From the NCBI GenBank assembly GCA_963740255.1, contig CAVUDO010000002.1, positions 992,001 to 1,056,000 on the forward strand: a stretch of DNA of 64,000 nt. Direction: 5' to 3'. The stretch's first letter is position 1, and the number at the start of each line of letters is the position of its first letter. Source of the DNA: CAVUDO01 sp963740255 (GTDB lineage Bacteria > Actinomycetota > Actinomycetes > Mycobacteriales > Cryptosporangiaceae). This document shows positions 1 to 9,100 of the stretch, piece by piece. The notes under the pieces are model-generated. The model was not told the origin of the DNA, made no database searches, and worked only from the letters and a program-made list of their open reading frames with translations. The translations under genes were made by a program, and so were the position numbers.

Positions 1-1078
1 CGCCCGCGTACCCGAACCCGATCAGCGCGCAGCCCACCAGCAGGCACGCCACCAGGAACAGCCGTTCCCGGGTCCCGCGCGCCGCCAGACCCACCAGGCC
101 GAGCACCACCAGCACCAGCGTGTAGAGGACGACCAGCGGGTTGGTCTCGATCACCCAGCCGCCGCTCCACCACGGCCCGCCCTCGGCGGCCAGGCCCGCC
201 AGCCAGTGCGAGCCGCCCCGCAGGATCTCCGGCAGCGACGTGCCGCCGGTCGTGACGGCGGACGTCTCGATGTAGTCCAGGAACGGGAACGAGTACTTCC
301 CGAGCACGACCAGCGGCACCGCCCACCACAGGCAGGCCGCGGTGGTCGCGGCCACCCACCACGACGCCAGCCGCCGCCGCGCCGGCCCCGGCTCCCGGGT
401 GAGCAGCCAGATCGCCGGCGGCACGCACGCCGCCAGCGTCGCGACCGCGTTCACGCCGCCGGCGCACAGGATCGCAAACCCGGACAGCGCCGCCGCCCCC
501 CGCGCCCCGTGCCGTCCCAGCGGCCGGACCAGAGGCAGCAGCGCCCACGGCGCCACACACAGCGGCAGGATCTCACTCGAGATCGGCCCGAGCGTGGTGG
601 CCACCCGCGGCGACAGCGCGAACGCGAGCCCGGCCAGCACCCGCGTCCACGGCGTCCCGACGCCCAGCGCGTCGCACAGCTTCACCATGCCGACGAACGC
701 CACGCAGAGCAGCAGCGCCATCCAGGCCCGCTGCGCGATCCACATCGGCAGGTTCAGCAGGTCGGCGACGAGGAAGAACGGACCCATCGGGAACAGGTAG
801 CCGTATGCCTGGTTCTGCAGCCCGCCGAACGCCGTGGTCGGGTCCCAGACCTGCAACGCCCGGGCCAGCAGGCCGGCCGGCTCGACGTAGAGGTCGAGCT
901 TGGTGTCGCGGGAGAGCTTGCCGGGCTCCTGGACGAACGCCAGCACGGCCAGCGCCACGCACACGGTGGCGACCCGGGCCCGGTACACCACCCGGGCCGA
1001 CACGGCCGGATCGACCACCCGCGCGCCGGCGTCGACCGGGGGCGGCGCGGTGGTGTCCTCGACGGTGGTGGCGGTCAC
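1..1078 (-). CDS. aftD: Alpha-(1->3)-arabinofuranosyltransferase, AftD-like (partial)
   Basis: The first 359 residues are visible; the gene runs off the left edge. It is a multi-spanning GT-C glycosyltransferase of the AftD/DUF3367 family, which adds alpha-1,3-linked arabinofuranose to cell-wall arabinan from a lipid-linked donor in the membrane. The N-terminus has one membrane span, then a loop carrying DTKLDLYVEP (about residues 44-53), the acidic motif typical of AftD, and FGGLQNQAYGYLFP further on, followed by repeated hydrophobic segments. The GTG start at 1078 overlaps the methyltransferase stop by four bases (GTGA), so the two are translationally coupled. Full AftD proteins exceed 1000 residues, so most of this one lies outside the window. 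Confidence 0.85.
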   Translation of the reverse strand, partial: MTATTVEDTTAPPPVDAGARVVDPAVSARVVYRARVATVCVALAVLAFVQEPGKLSRDTKLDLYVEPAGLLARALQVWDPTTAFGGLQNQAYGYLFPMGPFFLVADLLNLPMWIAQRAWMALLLCVAFVGMVKLCDALGVGTPWTRVLAGLAFALSPRVATTLGPISSEILPLCVAPWALLPLVRPLGRHGARGAAALSGFAILCAGGVNAVATLAACVPPAIWLLTREPGPARRRLASWWVAATTAACLWWAVPLVVLGKYSFPFLDYIETSAVTTGGTSLPEILRGGSHWLAGLAAEGGPWWSGGWVIETNPLVVLYTLVLVVLGLVGLAARGTRERLFLVACLLVGCALIGFGYAG

Positions 1079-1824
1079 CGCACCCTCAGCACCAGGACGA
1101 GGTTCCAGACCACCAGTTCCCGGACGACCGGCACCGCCGCCAGCCACCGCAGCGGCCGCGGGTGGTAGCGCGGCAGGACGTCCACCACGTCTACTCCCCC
1201 GGCGGCCGCCCGGCGGCGGGCCCACCGGACCATCCGGCCGGCACCGAGTGGGAACAGACTCTGGCCGTACATGTTCTTCGGCGGGTGGCCGTGCCGGCGG
1301 GTGTACCGCCGGGCCGCGTACCGGCCGCCCAGGTAGTGCCAGGGCGCGGTCTCGTGGCCGCCCCAGGGGCCGTACCAGAGCGTGTAGGACAGGAACACGG
1401 TGCCGCCGGGCCGGGTCACCCGGACCATCTCGTCGGCCATCCGCTCCGGCTCGGCGACGTGCTCCAGGACGTTGCTGGAGTAGCAGAGGTCGACCGCGCC
1501 GCTGCGGACCGGCAGCGCCGTGCCGCTGCCGAGCACGGTGCCGGGGCCGGGCGCCGTCCGCGTGGCCAGCTCACCGAGGTCGGCGTCGACCGCGACGTAC
1601 CGGGCGCCGGCCCGCCGGAACGCGTCGCCGAAGTACCCGGGGCCGCCGCCCACGTCGAGCACGGTCTGGCCGTCCAGCGCAGCGTAGCCGCCGAGCTGGC
1701 AGACCGAGTCGGCCGCGAGCAGGCCGTAGAAGCGGTCCGGGTCGGTCTGCTCCACCCGGAACGCGCGGAACAGCGCGACAGAGCGACCGAACGTTCCCGG
1801 GGCAGGCGGTTGCGTCACGATCAC
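1075..1824 (-). CDS. Class I SAM-dependent methyltransferase (Rv0224c-like)
   Basis: A 249-residue cytosolic methyltransferase. Motif I is VLDVGGGPGYFG, followed by an acidic AVDAD end of strand 2 and a YSSNVLEHV segment, as in the Methyltransf_11 fold. The substrate is unknown; its position, coupled to aftD and facing a glycosyltransferase, matches the mycobacterial Rv0224c/Rv0225 arrangement and suggests an envelope glycan or lipid acceptor. I chose GTG at 1824 because GGGAGGGG lies nine bases upstream. The ATG at 1845 has no ribosome binding site but would add seven residues. Confidence 0.8.
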   Translation of the reverse strand: MIVTQPPAPGTFGRSVALFRAFRVEQTDPDRFYGLLAADSVCQLGGYAALDGQTVLDVGGGPGYFGDAFRRAGARYVAVDADLGELATRTAPGPGTVLGSGTALPVRSGAVDLCYSSNVLEHVAEPERMADEMVRVTRPGGTVFLSYTLWYGPWGGHETAPWHYLGGRYAARRYTRRHGHPPKNMYGQSLFPLGAGRMVRWARRRAAAGGVDVVDVLPRYHPRPLRWLAAVPVVRELVVWNLVLVLRVR

Positions 1825-1897
1825 CGGAAACCGCCCCTCCCTCATGCAGAGCTGTCGTAACGTGCAGCGGCAACGCTACTGACTGGTAGGAGGACGC

Positions 1898-3070
1898 GTG
1901 CCCGATCCGCCCGTCCTCGCACGGGGCGGGCGCACGCCGGCACCTCCCGGTACCCGCACGGCGTACGGACACGTGCTCATCCTGAACTGGCGGGACACCC
2001 GCAACCCCGAGGGGGGTGGGTCGGAGTTCTACGCCGAGCAGGTCGCCGCCGCGCTGGCCCGGCGCGGGCATCCCGTGACGATGTTCTGCGCCGCGCACTC
2101 CGAGGCGCCGGCCGAGGAGACCACCGGCGACGGCGTCCGGATCGTCCGCGCCGGCCGGCGGCGCTCGGTGTACGCCCGGGCGGCGTGGGCGTACCTGCGG
2201 GGACGCCTCGGCCGGCCGGACGTGGTGGTCGACGTCCAGAACGGCCTGCCGTTCCTGGCCCGGCTCTACGCCCGGCGGCCGGTGGTGCTGCTGGTTCACC
2301 ACGTCCATCGGGAGCAGTGGCGGGTGGTGCTCGGGCCGCTCGCCGCGCGCTTCGGCTGGTGGGTGGAGTCGTGGCTGTCGCCGCGGGTGCACCGCGGCTG
2401 CCCGTACGTCACGGTCTCGGAGGCGACCCGCGACGAGCTGGTCGGCCTGGGTGTGGACCCGGCACGGATCCGGATCGTCCACAACGGCACGCCCGCGCCG
2501 CCGTCGACCACCGTCGCCCGGGCCGCCGAACCGACGTTGCTCGTGCTCGGCCGGCTGGTGCCGCACAAGCGGGTCGAGATCGCGTTGCGCACCCTGCACG
2601 CCCTGGTGCCCGACCACCCCGGTGCCCAGCTCGTGGTGGCCGGTCGGGGCTGGTGGCTGGCCCCGTTGCGCGCGGAGGCTGCCCGCCTCGGGGTCGCCGA
2701 CCGGGTCCGGTTCGTCGGCCACGTCGGCGACGTGGAGAAGGCCCGGCTGTTGGCCGAGGCGTGGCTGCTGCTGGTGCCCTCGCTCAAGGAGGGCTGGGGC
2801 CTGTCGGTGATCGAGGCCGCCTCGCACGGCACGCCCGCGGTGGCGTTCCGGCACGCCGGCGGGGTCGCCGAGTCGGTGGTCGACCACCGGACGGGCCTGC
2901 TGGCCGAGGGCGAGGACGAGTTCGCCCGGCACTGCGCCGACCTGCTTGCCGACGCCTCCCGCCGGACCGCGATGGGCACCGCGGCGCGCACGCACGCGGC
3001 GCGGTTCAGCTGGGACGAGACGGGGGCGCGGTTCGCCGCCCTGGTGGACGAGGTCACCGGCCAGGCGTGA
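1898..3070 (+). CDS. GT4-family glycosyltransferase (Rv0225-like)
   Basis: A 390-residue GT-B glycosyltransferase. The N-terminal domain has the glycine-rich acceptor motif EGGGSEFYAEQ near residue 40. The C-terminal domain begins around LVLGRLVPHKR and carries the EGWGLSVIEAASHG donor-binding motif with its E-x7-E pair. It probably uses a nucleotide sugar on the cytosolic face of the membrane. The GTG start is fixed by AGGAGG six bases upstream. It diverges from the methyltransferase with a 73-bp gap, so the two may share a promoter region. The exact sugar and acceptor cannot be read from the sequence. Confidence 0.85.
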   Translation: MPDPPVLARGGRTPAPPGTRTAYGHVLILNWRDTRNPEGGGSEFYAEQVAAALARRGHPVTMFCAAHSEAPAEETTGDGVRIVRAGRRRSVYARAAWAYLRGRLGRPDVVVDVQNGLPFLARLYARRPVVLLVHHVHREQWRVVLGPLAARFGWWVESWLSPRVHRGCPYVTVSEATRDELVGLGVDPARIRIVHNGTPAPPSTTVARAAEPTLLVLGRLVPHKRVEIALRTLHALVPDHPGAQLVVAGRGWWLAPLRAEAARLGVADRVRFVGHVGDVEKARLLAEAWLLLVPSLKEGWGLSVIEAASHGTPAVAFRHAGGVAESVVDHRTGLLAEGEDEFARHCADLLADASRRTAMGTAARTHAARFSWDETGARFAALVDEVTGQA

Positions 3071-3166
3071 CACGGTAACCAGTCGTGCCGCGGGAGCGCG
3101 CCGTCGGCAGGCGGACGGACCAGGCGCGGCGCCCGGCCGTCTCGACGACTCAGCGAACCCGACGAA

Positions 3167-3316
3167 TCAGCGCTTGCCGTAGACGACGAGCGGCTTCTGG
3201 GCCTGCTGGGTGTTCTCCGGGGTCTGCTGCACGATCGACACCACGCTGATCGTCGTGGCGGTCGCGAGGCCCACACCGATGACCACGGCCACGATCACTG
3301 ACAAGAACGAACCCAT
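3167..3316 (-). CDS. DUF2613 small membrane/secreted protein
   Basis: A 49-residue protein with one hydrophobic N-terminal helix (SVIVAVVIGVGLATATTIS) and a short polar tail ending VVYGKR. Length, single helix, VQQ after the helix and the V-Y-G-K/N-R ending match the DUF2613 family, whose mycobacterial member (Rv0236A) lies beside aftD. That context supports a role near the arabinan machinery, but no function is established. The ATG at 3316 follows GAGAGGGG by seven bases; a longer in-frame ORF to 3430 is not needed. Confidence 0.7.
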   Translation of the reverse strand: MGSFLSVIVAVVIGVGLATATTISVVSIVQQTPENTQQAQKPLVVYGKR

Positions 3317-3378
3317 TACCGGCCCCTCTCCAAGAGCACCGCAGACGTTACCAAGCGGTAGCGACAGGTGTTCGCCCT

Positions 3379-5217
3379 TCACCCATCTTGTCGTCGAGAC
3401 GAACCGAACGGACGGCCCCGGCGCCCCCACCAGCCGGGTGGAACACCCCGCCAGGCCGCCCCACCCGCCAGCAGCAGGACCCCGGCGGCCACGGCGTACC
3501 CGGTCAGCACCGCGGCCCGACGGGTGGCGGAGGGCGCTGGCGCCGGCCGCCCGTGCGGGTTCTCGTACAGCGTCAGGTGCGTTCCCGCCACGGCGACCCG
3601 GAGGCCGTCCAGGCTGGCCGGCGGCGCCGCCACCCCGGGCGTGTCCCGCTGCACGAGCACCCAGCGCACCCCGGTGGAGGCCAGCGGCCGGCCGGCCGCC
3701 AGGGCGGCGCCGACCTCGGCCGCACGGGTGCTCTCGCCGGCCACCACGGCGTCATCCGCGCTGTCGCCGACGGCCAGCCGGTCGTCCGCGACCACCGCGA
3801 CCGGCAGGTACCGCGCGGCCGGGTCCAGCGCTGTCCGCCCGCCGTTCCAGGGGTACGCCCGGAACGCCGAGAACGGCACCGCAACCAGCTCTCCGTCGCG
3901 TCCGGCCAGGTAGCTGGCCGTCCGGTCCCAGTCGGCCGGGTACCGGACCGCCGCCAACCGGCCGAGCCCGCCCCAGGCCAGGTCGGGCAGGGCGACCAGC
4001 GGAAACGCGAGCGCGGCGGCCAGCACGACGACCGCCGGCGCCGCTGTGAGCCGGCCGGCCAGCCGTTCCACGCCGAGGGCGAACGCGACCGCGACCAGCA
4101 GCGCGAACGGCGCCAGGAACTTCTGCCCGTCCCGCACCAGCCCCGCCCCGGGCACCTCGGCGACCAACCAGCGCAGCGCCTCCCGCCCGGGCGCGGTGGC
4201 ACCCAGCCCGGCCACCACCAGCCCGGCGCCGGCCGCCACGCCCAGGCCCCAGCCCCCGGCTGCGCCCAGCCGGGCCCGCAGCACCCTCACCCCGTACGCG
4301 GCTGCCGCCAGCACGACCGCCGTGAGCACCGGGGCGAGCAGCGTCGTCCGGCTCACCGGTACGGCATCGGCATTCCACACTCCGCCGAGCCCGAGCAACG
4401 CGCCGAGCACGCCGGACGCGTTCTCGGCGCGCGCGGCGAACACGTCCACCCCGGCCGGATCCGATCCGCTCAGGCCGGGCGTGAACAGACCGGCCAGCAG
4501 CCACGGCGCCTGCAACGCGACCAGGCCGGCCAGCGCCCGGACCCGCGTGCCCCGGGCCACGTTTCCCGGCCAGCAGAGCACGGCGGCGGCCGTGGCCAGC
4601 GCCAGCACACCTCCGGTGGCGGTGAGCGAGGCGAGCGCCGCCCAACCCAGCACCGGCCCGGCCCGGCCACCCGCACGGGCGCGCAGCGCCGCCCGGACCA
4701 TCCACGGCAGTGCCGCGTACGCCAGCAGCAGGCTCCAGTGCCCGAGGAAAAGGCGTTCGGCCAGGTAGGCGTTCCAGCCGTAGGCCAGCCCGGCGACGAC
4801 CTGAACGGCCGTCCGCCCGGTCGGCGCCAGCCGGGCCGCACCCAGAACGGCGAGGTACACCACCGCGACCAGAGCGACCTTCTGCACCACCATGCCCGGC
4901 ACCAAGGTCGTGGCCAGCGCCAGCACCGCGTCCTGCGGCACCGCGCGGGCGAGCCCGTCGCCCCAGCCCAGCGTCGCGGCTGTCCACGGCACCCGGGGCG
5001 TCGACACCATGTCGTAGGCGAGCACGTGGCCGGGGCCGAGCGCGGGCCCGAGCGCCACGACGCTGGCGGCGGCCGCCACCGCGTGCAGCGTCACCGTCTG
5101 CCGCTGGGTGCCGGCCGGCCCGGGGCTCGCCGCCGCGCCGGCCGGCCCAGGGGGCTGCCCAGCGGCCGACTCGGCGGGTTCGCCGGTGTCCGCGGAACCG
5201 AGCCGTGTGCCGCTCAC
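3379..5217 (-). CDS. Large polytopic membrane protein (Rv0226c-like)
   Basis: A 612-residue protein with about a dozen hydrophobic segments, then an exoplasmic soluble stretch (roughly residues 420-560) and a last membrane helix before a basic tail. The layout resembles GT-C enzymes, and a conserved-looking NAYLAERLFLGHW follows the first spans. Its position opposite the flippase and beside the glycosyltransferase matches Rv0226c of mycobacteria. The donor, acceptor and even enzymatic activity are unproven. The GTG at 5217 has GGGAGGAGG just upstream. The open frame continues to 6075 on the same strand, but that part is antisense to the flippase gene. Confidence 0.75.
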   Translation of the reverse strand: MSGTRLGSADTGEPAESAAGQPPGPAGAAASPGPAGTQRQTVTLHAVAAAASVVALGPALGPGHVLAYDMVSTPRVPWTAATLGWGDGLARAVPQDAVLALATTLVPGMVVQKVALVAVVYLAVLGAARLAPTGRTAVQVVAGLAYGWNAYLAERLFLGHWSLLLAYAALPWMVRAALRARAGGRAGPVLGWAALASLTATGGVLALATAAAVLCWPGNVARGTRVRALAGLVALQAPWLLAGLFTPGLSGSDPAGVDVFAARAENASGVLGALLGLGGVWNADAVPVSRTTLLAPVLTAVVLAAAAYGVRVLRARLGAAGGWGLGVAAGAGLVVAGLGATAPGREALRWLVAEVPGAGLVRDGQKFLAPFALLVAVAFALGVERLAGRLTAAPAVVVLAAALAFPLVALPDLAWGGLGRLAAVRYPADWDRTASYLAGRDGELVAVPFSAFRAYPWNGGRTALDPAARYLPVAVVADDRLAVGDSADDAVVAGESTRAAEVGAALAAGRPLASTGVRWVLVQRDTPGVAAPPASLDGLRVAVAGTHLTLYENPHGRPAPAPSATRRAAVLTGYAVAAGVLLLAGGAAWRGVPPGWWGRRGRPFGSSRRQDG

Positions 5218-5352
5218 CCGTCCTCCTCCCGAGGGTCGGCCGGCGGGCGTCGGTCCCGCCGCCGCGCCTCGACCAGCCGTCCGGCGGGCCGCGGTTACCC
5301 TGGTCCTCCCACCCCGGGTGGGAGCGTCACTGTATCCAGCGGAAGGCGGCGG

Positions 5353-6624
5353 ATGGCCGAGCGTCCGGCGGTGCCGGTGATGTCTCCCGGGGTGCCGCCG
5401 GTGCCTCCGACCGGCGGGCTGGGACGGTTCGCGACCGGCGCCGCCCTGGTGGCCGTGGCGGCGACGGCCGTCAACGTCCTCGGCTACGTCCTCGCGCTGG
5501 CCGGCGCCCGGCTGCTCGATCCGGCCAGCTACGGCGAGTACGCGTCGCTGCTGGCCCTGCTCACCGTCTTCACCGTGCCGCAGATCGGCGTGCAGACCGT
5601 CGCCGCCATCCACACCGCCCGCGGCGACGCCTCCCCGTCGGCGCTGGTCCGCACCGCGCTGGTCACCAGCGCGGTGACCGGAACGGCCGTGCTCGCCACG
5701 GCGCCGGCTGTGGTCGCGGTGCTGCACCTGCGGAGCGGGCTGCCCGTGCTGCTGCTGGCCCTGGCCACCGTCCCCCTCAACGCCGCCGGGGCGCACCTCG
5801 GCCTGCTGCAGGGACGGGAGCGGTTCGCGCGGCTCGGTCTCGGCATGCTCGTGCTCGGTGTCGGGCGGGTGGGCGGCGGGCTGGCCGGGCTGGCGATCGG
5901 CCGGAGCGTGGTCGCGACGCTGGCCGGCGTCCTGGTCGGCGGGGCGCTGGCGTGGGCCCTGCTGTGGGCGTCGACCCGGCGCGGGGATGCCGGGAAACCT
6001 GGCGGCGGCTGGCGGTACGCCCGCGAGGTGGCCGCCGTCTGCGGAGCATCCCTGGCGATGATGGCGCTGCTGCACGCCGACCTGCTACTGGCCCGGGCCG
6101 TCCTGCCCGGCGACGAGGCGGGCCGGTACGCGGTGGGTGCGGTGCTCACCAAGGCCGCGTTCTGGGCACCCCAGGTGATCGCCGTGGTGGCGCTGCCCCG
6201 GCTGGCCCGCGGACACGCCGGGACACTCGGCGTCGGGCTCTGTGCGGTGGCCGCGGTCGGGGCGGTCACGGTGGCCGGCACCGCCCTGCTCGGTGAGACG
6301 GCGGTCCGGGTGGCCGGGGGCGCGGCGTACCTCGACCTGGCGCTCTCGGCGTGGCTGTTCGCGGCGGCCGGGACGGCCTGGGCGCTGGTCAACCTCGTGA
6401 CGACCGCACGGATCGCCGCCGGTGCGCGGTGGGTGGCCGTGCCGCTCTGGACGGCGATCGCGGTCGAGGCCGGTCTGGTACTGGCGTGGCGTCCCCACTC
6501 GCTCACCCACACGGTGCTGGCCGCGCTCGCGGTGGCCGGCGGCACGGTGGCCGCAGGGGTGCTGCTGCGCCGGCGCGACCGGAGGTCGGGGGCGCCCGAC
6601 CGCCGACCGGCCGAAGTAGCGTGA
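5353..6624 (+). CDS. Polysaccharide flippase-like membrane protein (Wzx/MVF type)
   Basis: A 423-residue integral membrane protein with about 12 hydrophobic helices and few polar loops, in the polysaccharide biosynthesis / MATE-like flippase superfamily. The N-terminal GARLLDPASYGEYASL motif after the first helix is typical of Wzx and teichuronic-type exporters. It probably moves a lipid-linked glycan across the membrane. The ATG at 5353 has GGAAGG six bases upstream. It diverges from the Rv0226c-like gene with a 135-bp gap. psuG begins five bases after its stop, so the flippase and psuGK are likely co-transcribed although unrelated in function. Confidence 0.8.
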   Translation: MAERPAVPVMSPGVPPVPPTGGLGRFATGAALVAVAATAVNVLGYVLALAGARLLDPASYGEYASLLALLTVFTVPQIGVQTVAAIHTARGDASPSALVRTALVTSAVTGTAVLATAPAVVAVLHLRSGLPVLLLALATVPLNAAGAHLGLLQGRERFARLGLGMLVLGVGRVGGGLAGLAIGRSVVATLAGVLVGGALAWALLWASTRRGDAGKPGGGWRYAREVAAVCGASLAMMALLHADLLLARAVLPGDEAGRYAVGAVLTKAAFWAPQVIAVVALPRLARGHAGTLGVGLCAVAAVGAVTVAGTALLGETAVRVAGGAAYLDLALSAWLFAAAGTAWALVNLVTTARIAAGARWVAVPLWTAIAVEAGLVLAWRPHSLTHTVLAALAVAGGTVAAGVLLRRRDRRSGAPDRRPAEVA

Positions 6625-6628
6625 GGCC

Positions 6629-7588
6629 GTGAACGCGCCGGACACCGAACCCGACCGCCGTCCGCACCGGATCCGGGTCCAGGCCGAGGTGGCCGACGCC
6701 CTGCGGACCGGCCGGCCGGTCGTCGCCCTGGAGAGCACGCTGGTCGCCCACGGCCTGCCGCGTCCGGACAACCTCCGCGTCGCCCGCGAGGTCGAGGCCA
6801 CCGTCCGGGCCGCCGGTGCGGTGCCCGCCACGATCGGCGTGCTCGGCGGTCATGTCCTGGTCGGGCTCGACGACGGGCAGCTCCGTCGGCTGGCGCTGAC
6901 CGACGACATGCCCAAGGTCAGCGCCCGGGACCTGCCGGTGGTGGCCGGGCTGGGCCTGGACGGGGCGACCACCGTGGCCGGCACGGCGGCGGTCGCCGCC
7001 GCGGTCGGCATCGGCGTGTTCGCCACCGGCGGGTTGGGCGGGGTGCACCGGGGTGCGGCAGACACGTTCGACGAGTCCGCCGACCTGGCCGGCCTCGCGC
7101 GTGCCCCGATCGTCGTGGTGTGCGCCGGGGTCAAGTCCATCCTGGACGTGGGTGCGACGCTGGAGCGGCTGGAGAGCCACGGCGTGACGCTGCTCGGCTA
7201 CGGCACCGACCGGTTCCCCGGCTTCTACCTGACCGAGTCCGGCTTCGACCTGCCGTGGCGGGTGGACACCCCGGAGCAGGTCGCCGCGGTGCTGGCCGCC
7301 CGGCGCCAGCTCGGCACGGCGTCGGGTGCCGTCGTCGTGGCCCAGCCCGTGCCGCCGGCCGAACAGCTCGACCCGGGGCTGCACCAGCGGGTGATGGCCG
7401 ACGGCCTGGCCCGGCTCGCCCGCGACGGCGTCACCGGCAAGGCCGTCACGCCCTACCTGCTCGCGCACTTCCATCGCGCCACCAACGGCGCCAGCCTGGC
7501 CGTGAACGTCGGGATCGTGCTGCGCAACGCCGAGCTGGCCGCACGGATCGCGGTCGCCGCCGCGCCGCCCTCGACGCTGGCGACATGA
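6629..7588 (+). CDS. psuG: Pseudouridine-5'-phosphate glycosidase
   Basis: A 319-residue enzyme that cleaves the C-C glycosidic bond of pseudouridine 5'-phosphate, giving uracil and ribose 5-phosphate. The family signatures are clear: VALESTLVAHGLP with the conserved glutamate, the SARDLP segment, FATGGLGGVHR, and VVCAGVKSILDVG with the lysine that forms the ring-opened ribose adduct. Length matches the family. The GTG start at 6629 is five bases past the preceding stop. Its stop overlaps the kinase start, giving a psuG-psuK salvage pair for RNA turnover products. Confidence 0.93.
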   Translation: MNAPDTEPDRRPHRIRVQAEVADALRTGRPVVALESTLVAHGLPRPDNLRVAREVEATVRAAGAVPATIGVLGGHVLVGLDDGQLRRLALTDDMPKVSARDLPVVAGLGLDGATTVAGTAAVAAAVGIGVFATGGLGGVHRGAADTFDESADLAGLARAPIVVVCAGVKSILDVGATLERLESHGVTLLGYGTDRFPGFYLTESGFDLPWRVDTPEQVAAVLAARRQLGTASGAVVVAQPVPPAEQLDPGLHQRVMADGLARLARDGVTGKAVTPYLLAHFHRATNGASLAVNVGIVLRNAELAARIAVAAAPPSTLAT

Positions 7589-8559
7589 CCCGCTCGGGCC
7601 GCCCCCGGCGCGGCACCGCCCGCCCCGGTCGGGTCCGCGCGAGTCCGCCGTCAGCCGGCCCGGCCCGAGCCGGGAGGGTCGTGGTGGTCGGCGACCTGGT
7701 CACCGATGTCCTGGTGCGGCACCAGGGGCCGGCGGCGGACGGTTCGGACTCCCCCGCCCAGATCCGGATGGCCGGCGGCGGCGCCGCGGCCAACACCGCC
7801 GCGTGGTTGGCCGGCGCCGGTGTGCCGGTCACGTTGGTGGCCCGCGTGGGCGACGACCCCGCCGGGCGCGACCGGGTCGTCGAACTCCGCGACGCCGGCG
7901 TCGAGGTGCTCGCCGCGGTCGACCCGACCCACCCGACGGGAGCGATCGTGGTGCTGGTGGCCGAGGACGGCGAACGGGCGATGTTCGCCGACCGGGCCGC
8001 CTGCGACCGGCTCGATGCCGCCGAGGCCGCCGCGGCGGTCGCGGCCGCCGACGGGGTGCACCTGCACCTGTCCGGCTACGTGCTGCTCGGCGACGGCTCC
8101 CGGCCGGCCGGGCTGGCCGCACTGGAGGCGGCCCGCGCCGGCGGCCTGACCACCTCGGTGGACGCCGCCTCGGCCGCTCCGCTGGCCGCCGCCGGGCCGG
8201 CCGCGTTCCTGGCCTGGGTGTCCGGTGTGGACCTGCTGTTCGCCAACGCGGCGGAGGCCGCCGTGCTGACCGGACGCGGCGACCCCGGCGCCGCGGCCGG
8301 AGCGCTGGCCGAACGTGTGCAGGCGGCCATCGTCAAGGACGGCTCGGCCGGGGCGTGCTGGCGCGGGCGCGGCGGGCCGGCGGCGACACCGGCGGTCGCG
8401 CCCGCGGCGGTGGCCGACACCACCGGAGCCGGGGACGCGTTCGCGGCGGCGGTGCTCGCCGCGTGGCTGGGGGGAGCGGACGCGCCCGCGTCGTTGGCCG
8501 CCGGTGCACGTCTGGGTGCCCGGGCCGTCGGCCGGCTCGGCGGCCGCCCGCTCACCTGA
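7585..8559 (+). CDS. psuK: PfkB-family carbohydrate kinase, likely pseudouridine kinase
   Basis: A 324-residue ribokinase-fold kinase. The glycine-rich MAGGGAAANTAAWLA motif near residue 63 and the C-terminal PfkB signature DTTGAGDAFAAAVL, with the catalytic aspartate, are intact. The ATG overlaps the psuG stop by four bases (ATGA), so the substrate is probably pseudouridine, phosphorylated to feed PsuG. The first 30 residues are Arg/Pro/Gly-rich and may be a low-complexity extension; a later start near VVVVGDLVTD would fit the core fold equally well. Confidence 0.82.
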   Translation: MTRSGRPRRGTARPGRVRASPPSAGPARAGRVVVVGDLVTDVLVRHQGPAADGSDSPAQIRMAGGGAAANTAAWLAGAGVPVTLVARVGDDPAGRDRVVELRDAGVEVLAAVDPTHPTGAIVVLVAEDGERAMFADRAACDRLDAAEAAAAVAAADGVHLHLSGYVLLGDGSRPAGLAALEAARAGGLTTSVDAASAAPLAAAGPAAFLAWVSGVDLLFANAAEAAVLTGRGDPGAAAGALAERVQAAIVKDGSAGACWRGRGGPAATPAVAPAAVADTTGAGDAFAAAVLAAWLGGADAPASLAAGARLGARAVGRLGGRPLT

Positions 8560-8624
8560 GCGGCGCCGGCCGCTCGCCTGCGGACGTGTCCGGTCGGGGC
8601 AGGGGACCGATCGAGCGGGGCCGG

Positions 8625-9029
8625 TCAGTGGTCGATCACGCGGCCAGGCAGGGCCGGTCGGGCGGGCTGGGCCGGCCGGGCGTCTCCGTCGTGCGGGGGA
8701 ACGCCCGCGTCACCGCCCGCGGCGGGCAACGCGGCCCCGGCGGGCGGGTCGCGGTGCAACCGGCTGGAGAAGCGGCTGTCGCGTTTGGGCGGCCGGTCGT
8801 TCGCGATCAGCACCGCCATCCAGGGAAACAGCACCATGCCGCCGGTGAGCAACAGGATCCACCACAGCACGTACGGCACCCGGAGGGTGACCAGCACCGC
8901 CGCCACGATCAGGCACACCACCCGCAGGCCCATCAGCACGGCGTACCGGACCTGGCGTTCCCGGAGCTGCGCCCGCGGGCTCTTCTCCGCCTCGGTGATG
9001 ACCGTCGCCTGCCGCCGGCGTGCGCGCAC
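8625..9029 (-). CDS. DUF3099 membrane protein
   Basis: A 134-residue protein with the DUF3099 hallmark ITEAEKSPRAQLRERQVRY near the N-terminus, then two membrane helices (about residues 31-50 and 56-75) and a charged, disordered Ala/Pro/Arg tail. It is a conserved actinobacterial protein without known function. It is a single-gene unit, convergent with psuK at its 3' end. Confidence 0.8.
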   Translation of the reverse strand: MRARRRQATVITEAEKSPRAQLRERQVRYAVLMGLRVVCLIVAAVLVTLRVPYVLWWILLLTGGMVLFPWMAVLIANDRPPKRDSRFSSRLHRDPPAGAALPAAGGDAGVPPHDGDARPAQPARPALPGRVIDH

Positions 9030-9100
9030 CGTGTCACCTCCCGCGGGTCACCTGCCGGGACCCTCGCCCCCATCCTCCCACCGGCCCCGGCCAGCCGCCA

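Noticed and set aside
3388..5352. Long rightward open frame leading into the flippase gene
   Set aside because: It is Arg/Pro/Gln-rich and antisense to the Rv0226c-like gene; the flippase has its own start and ribosome binding site at 5353.
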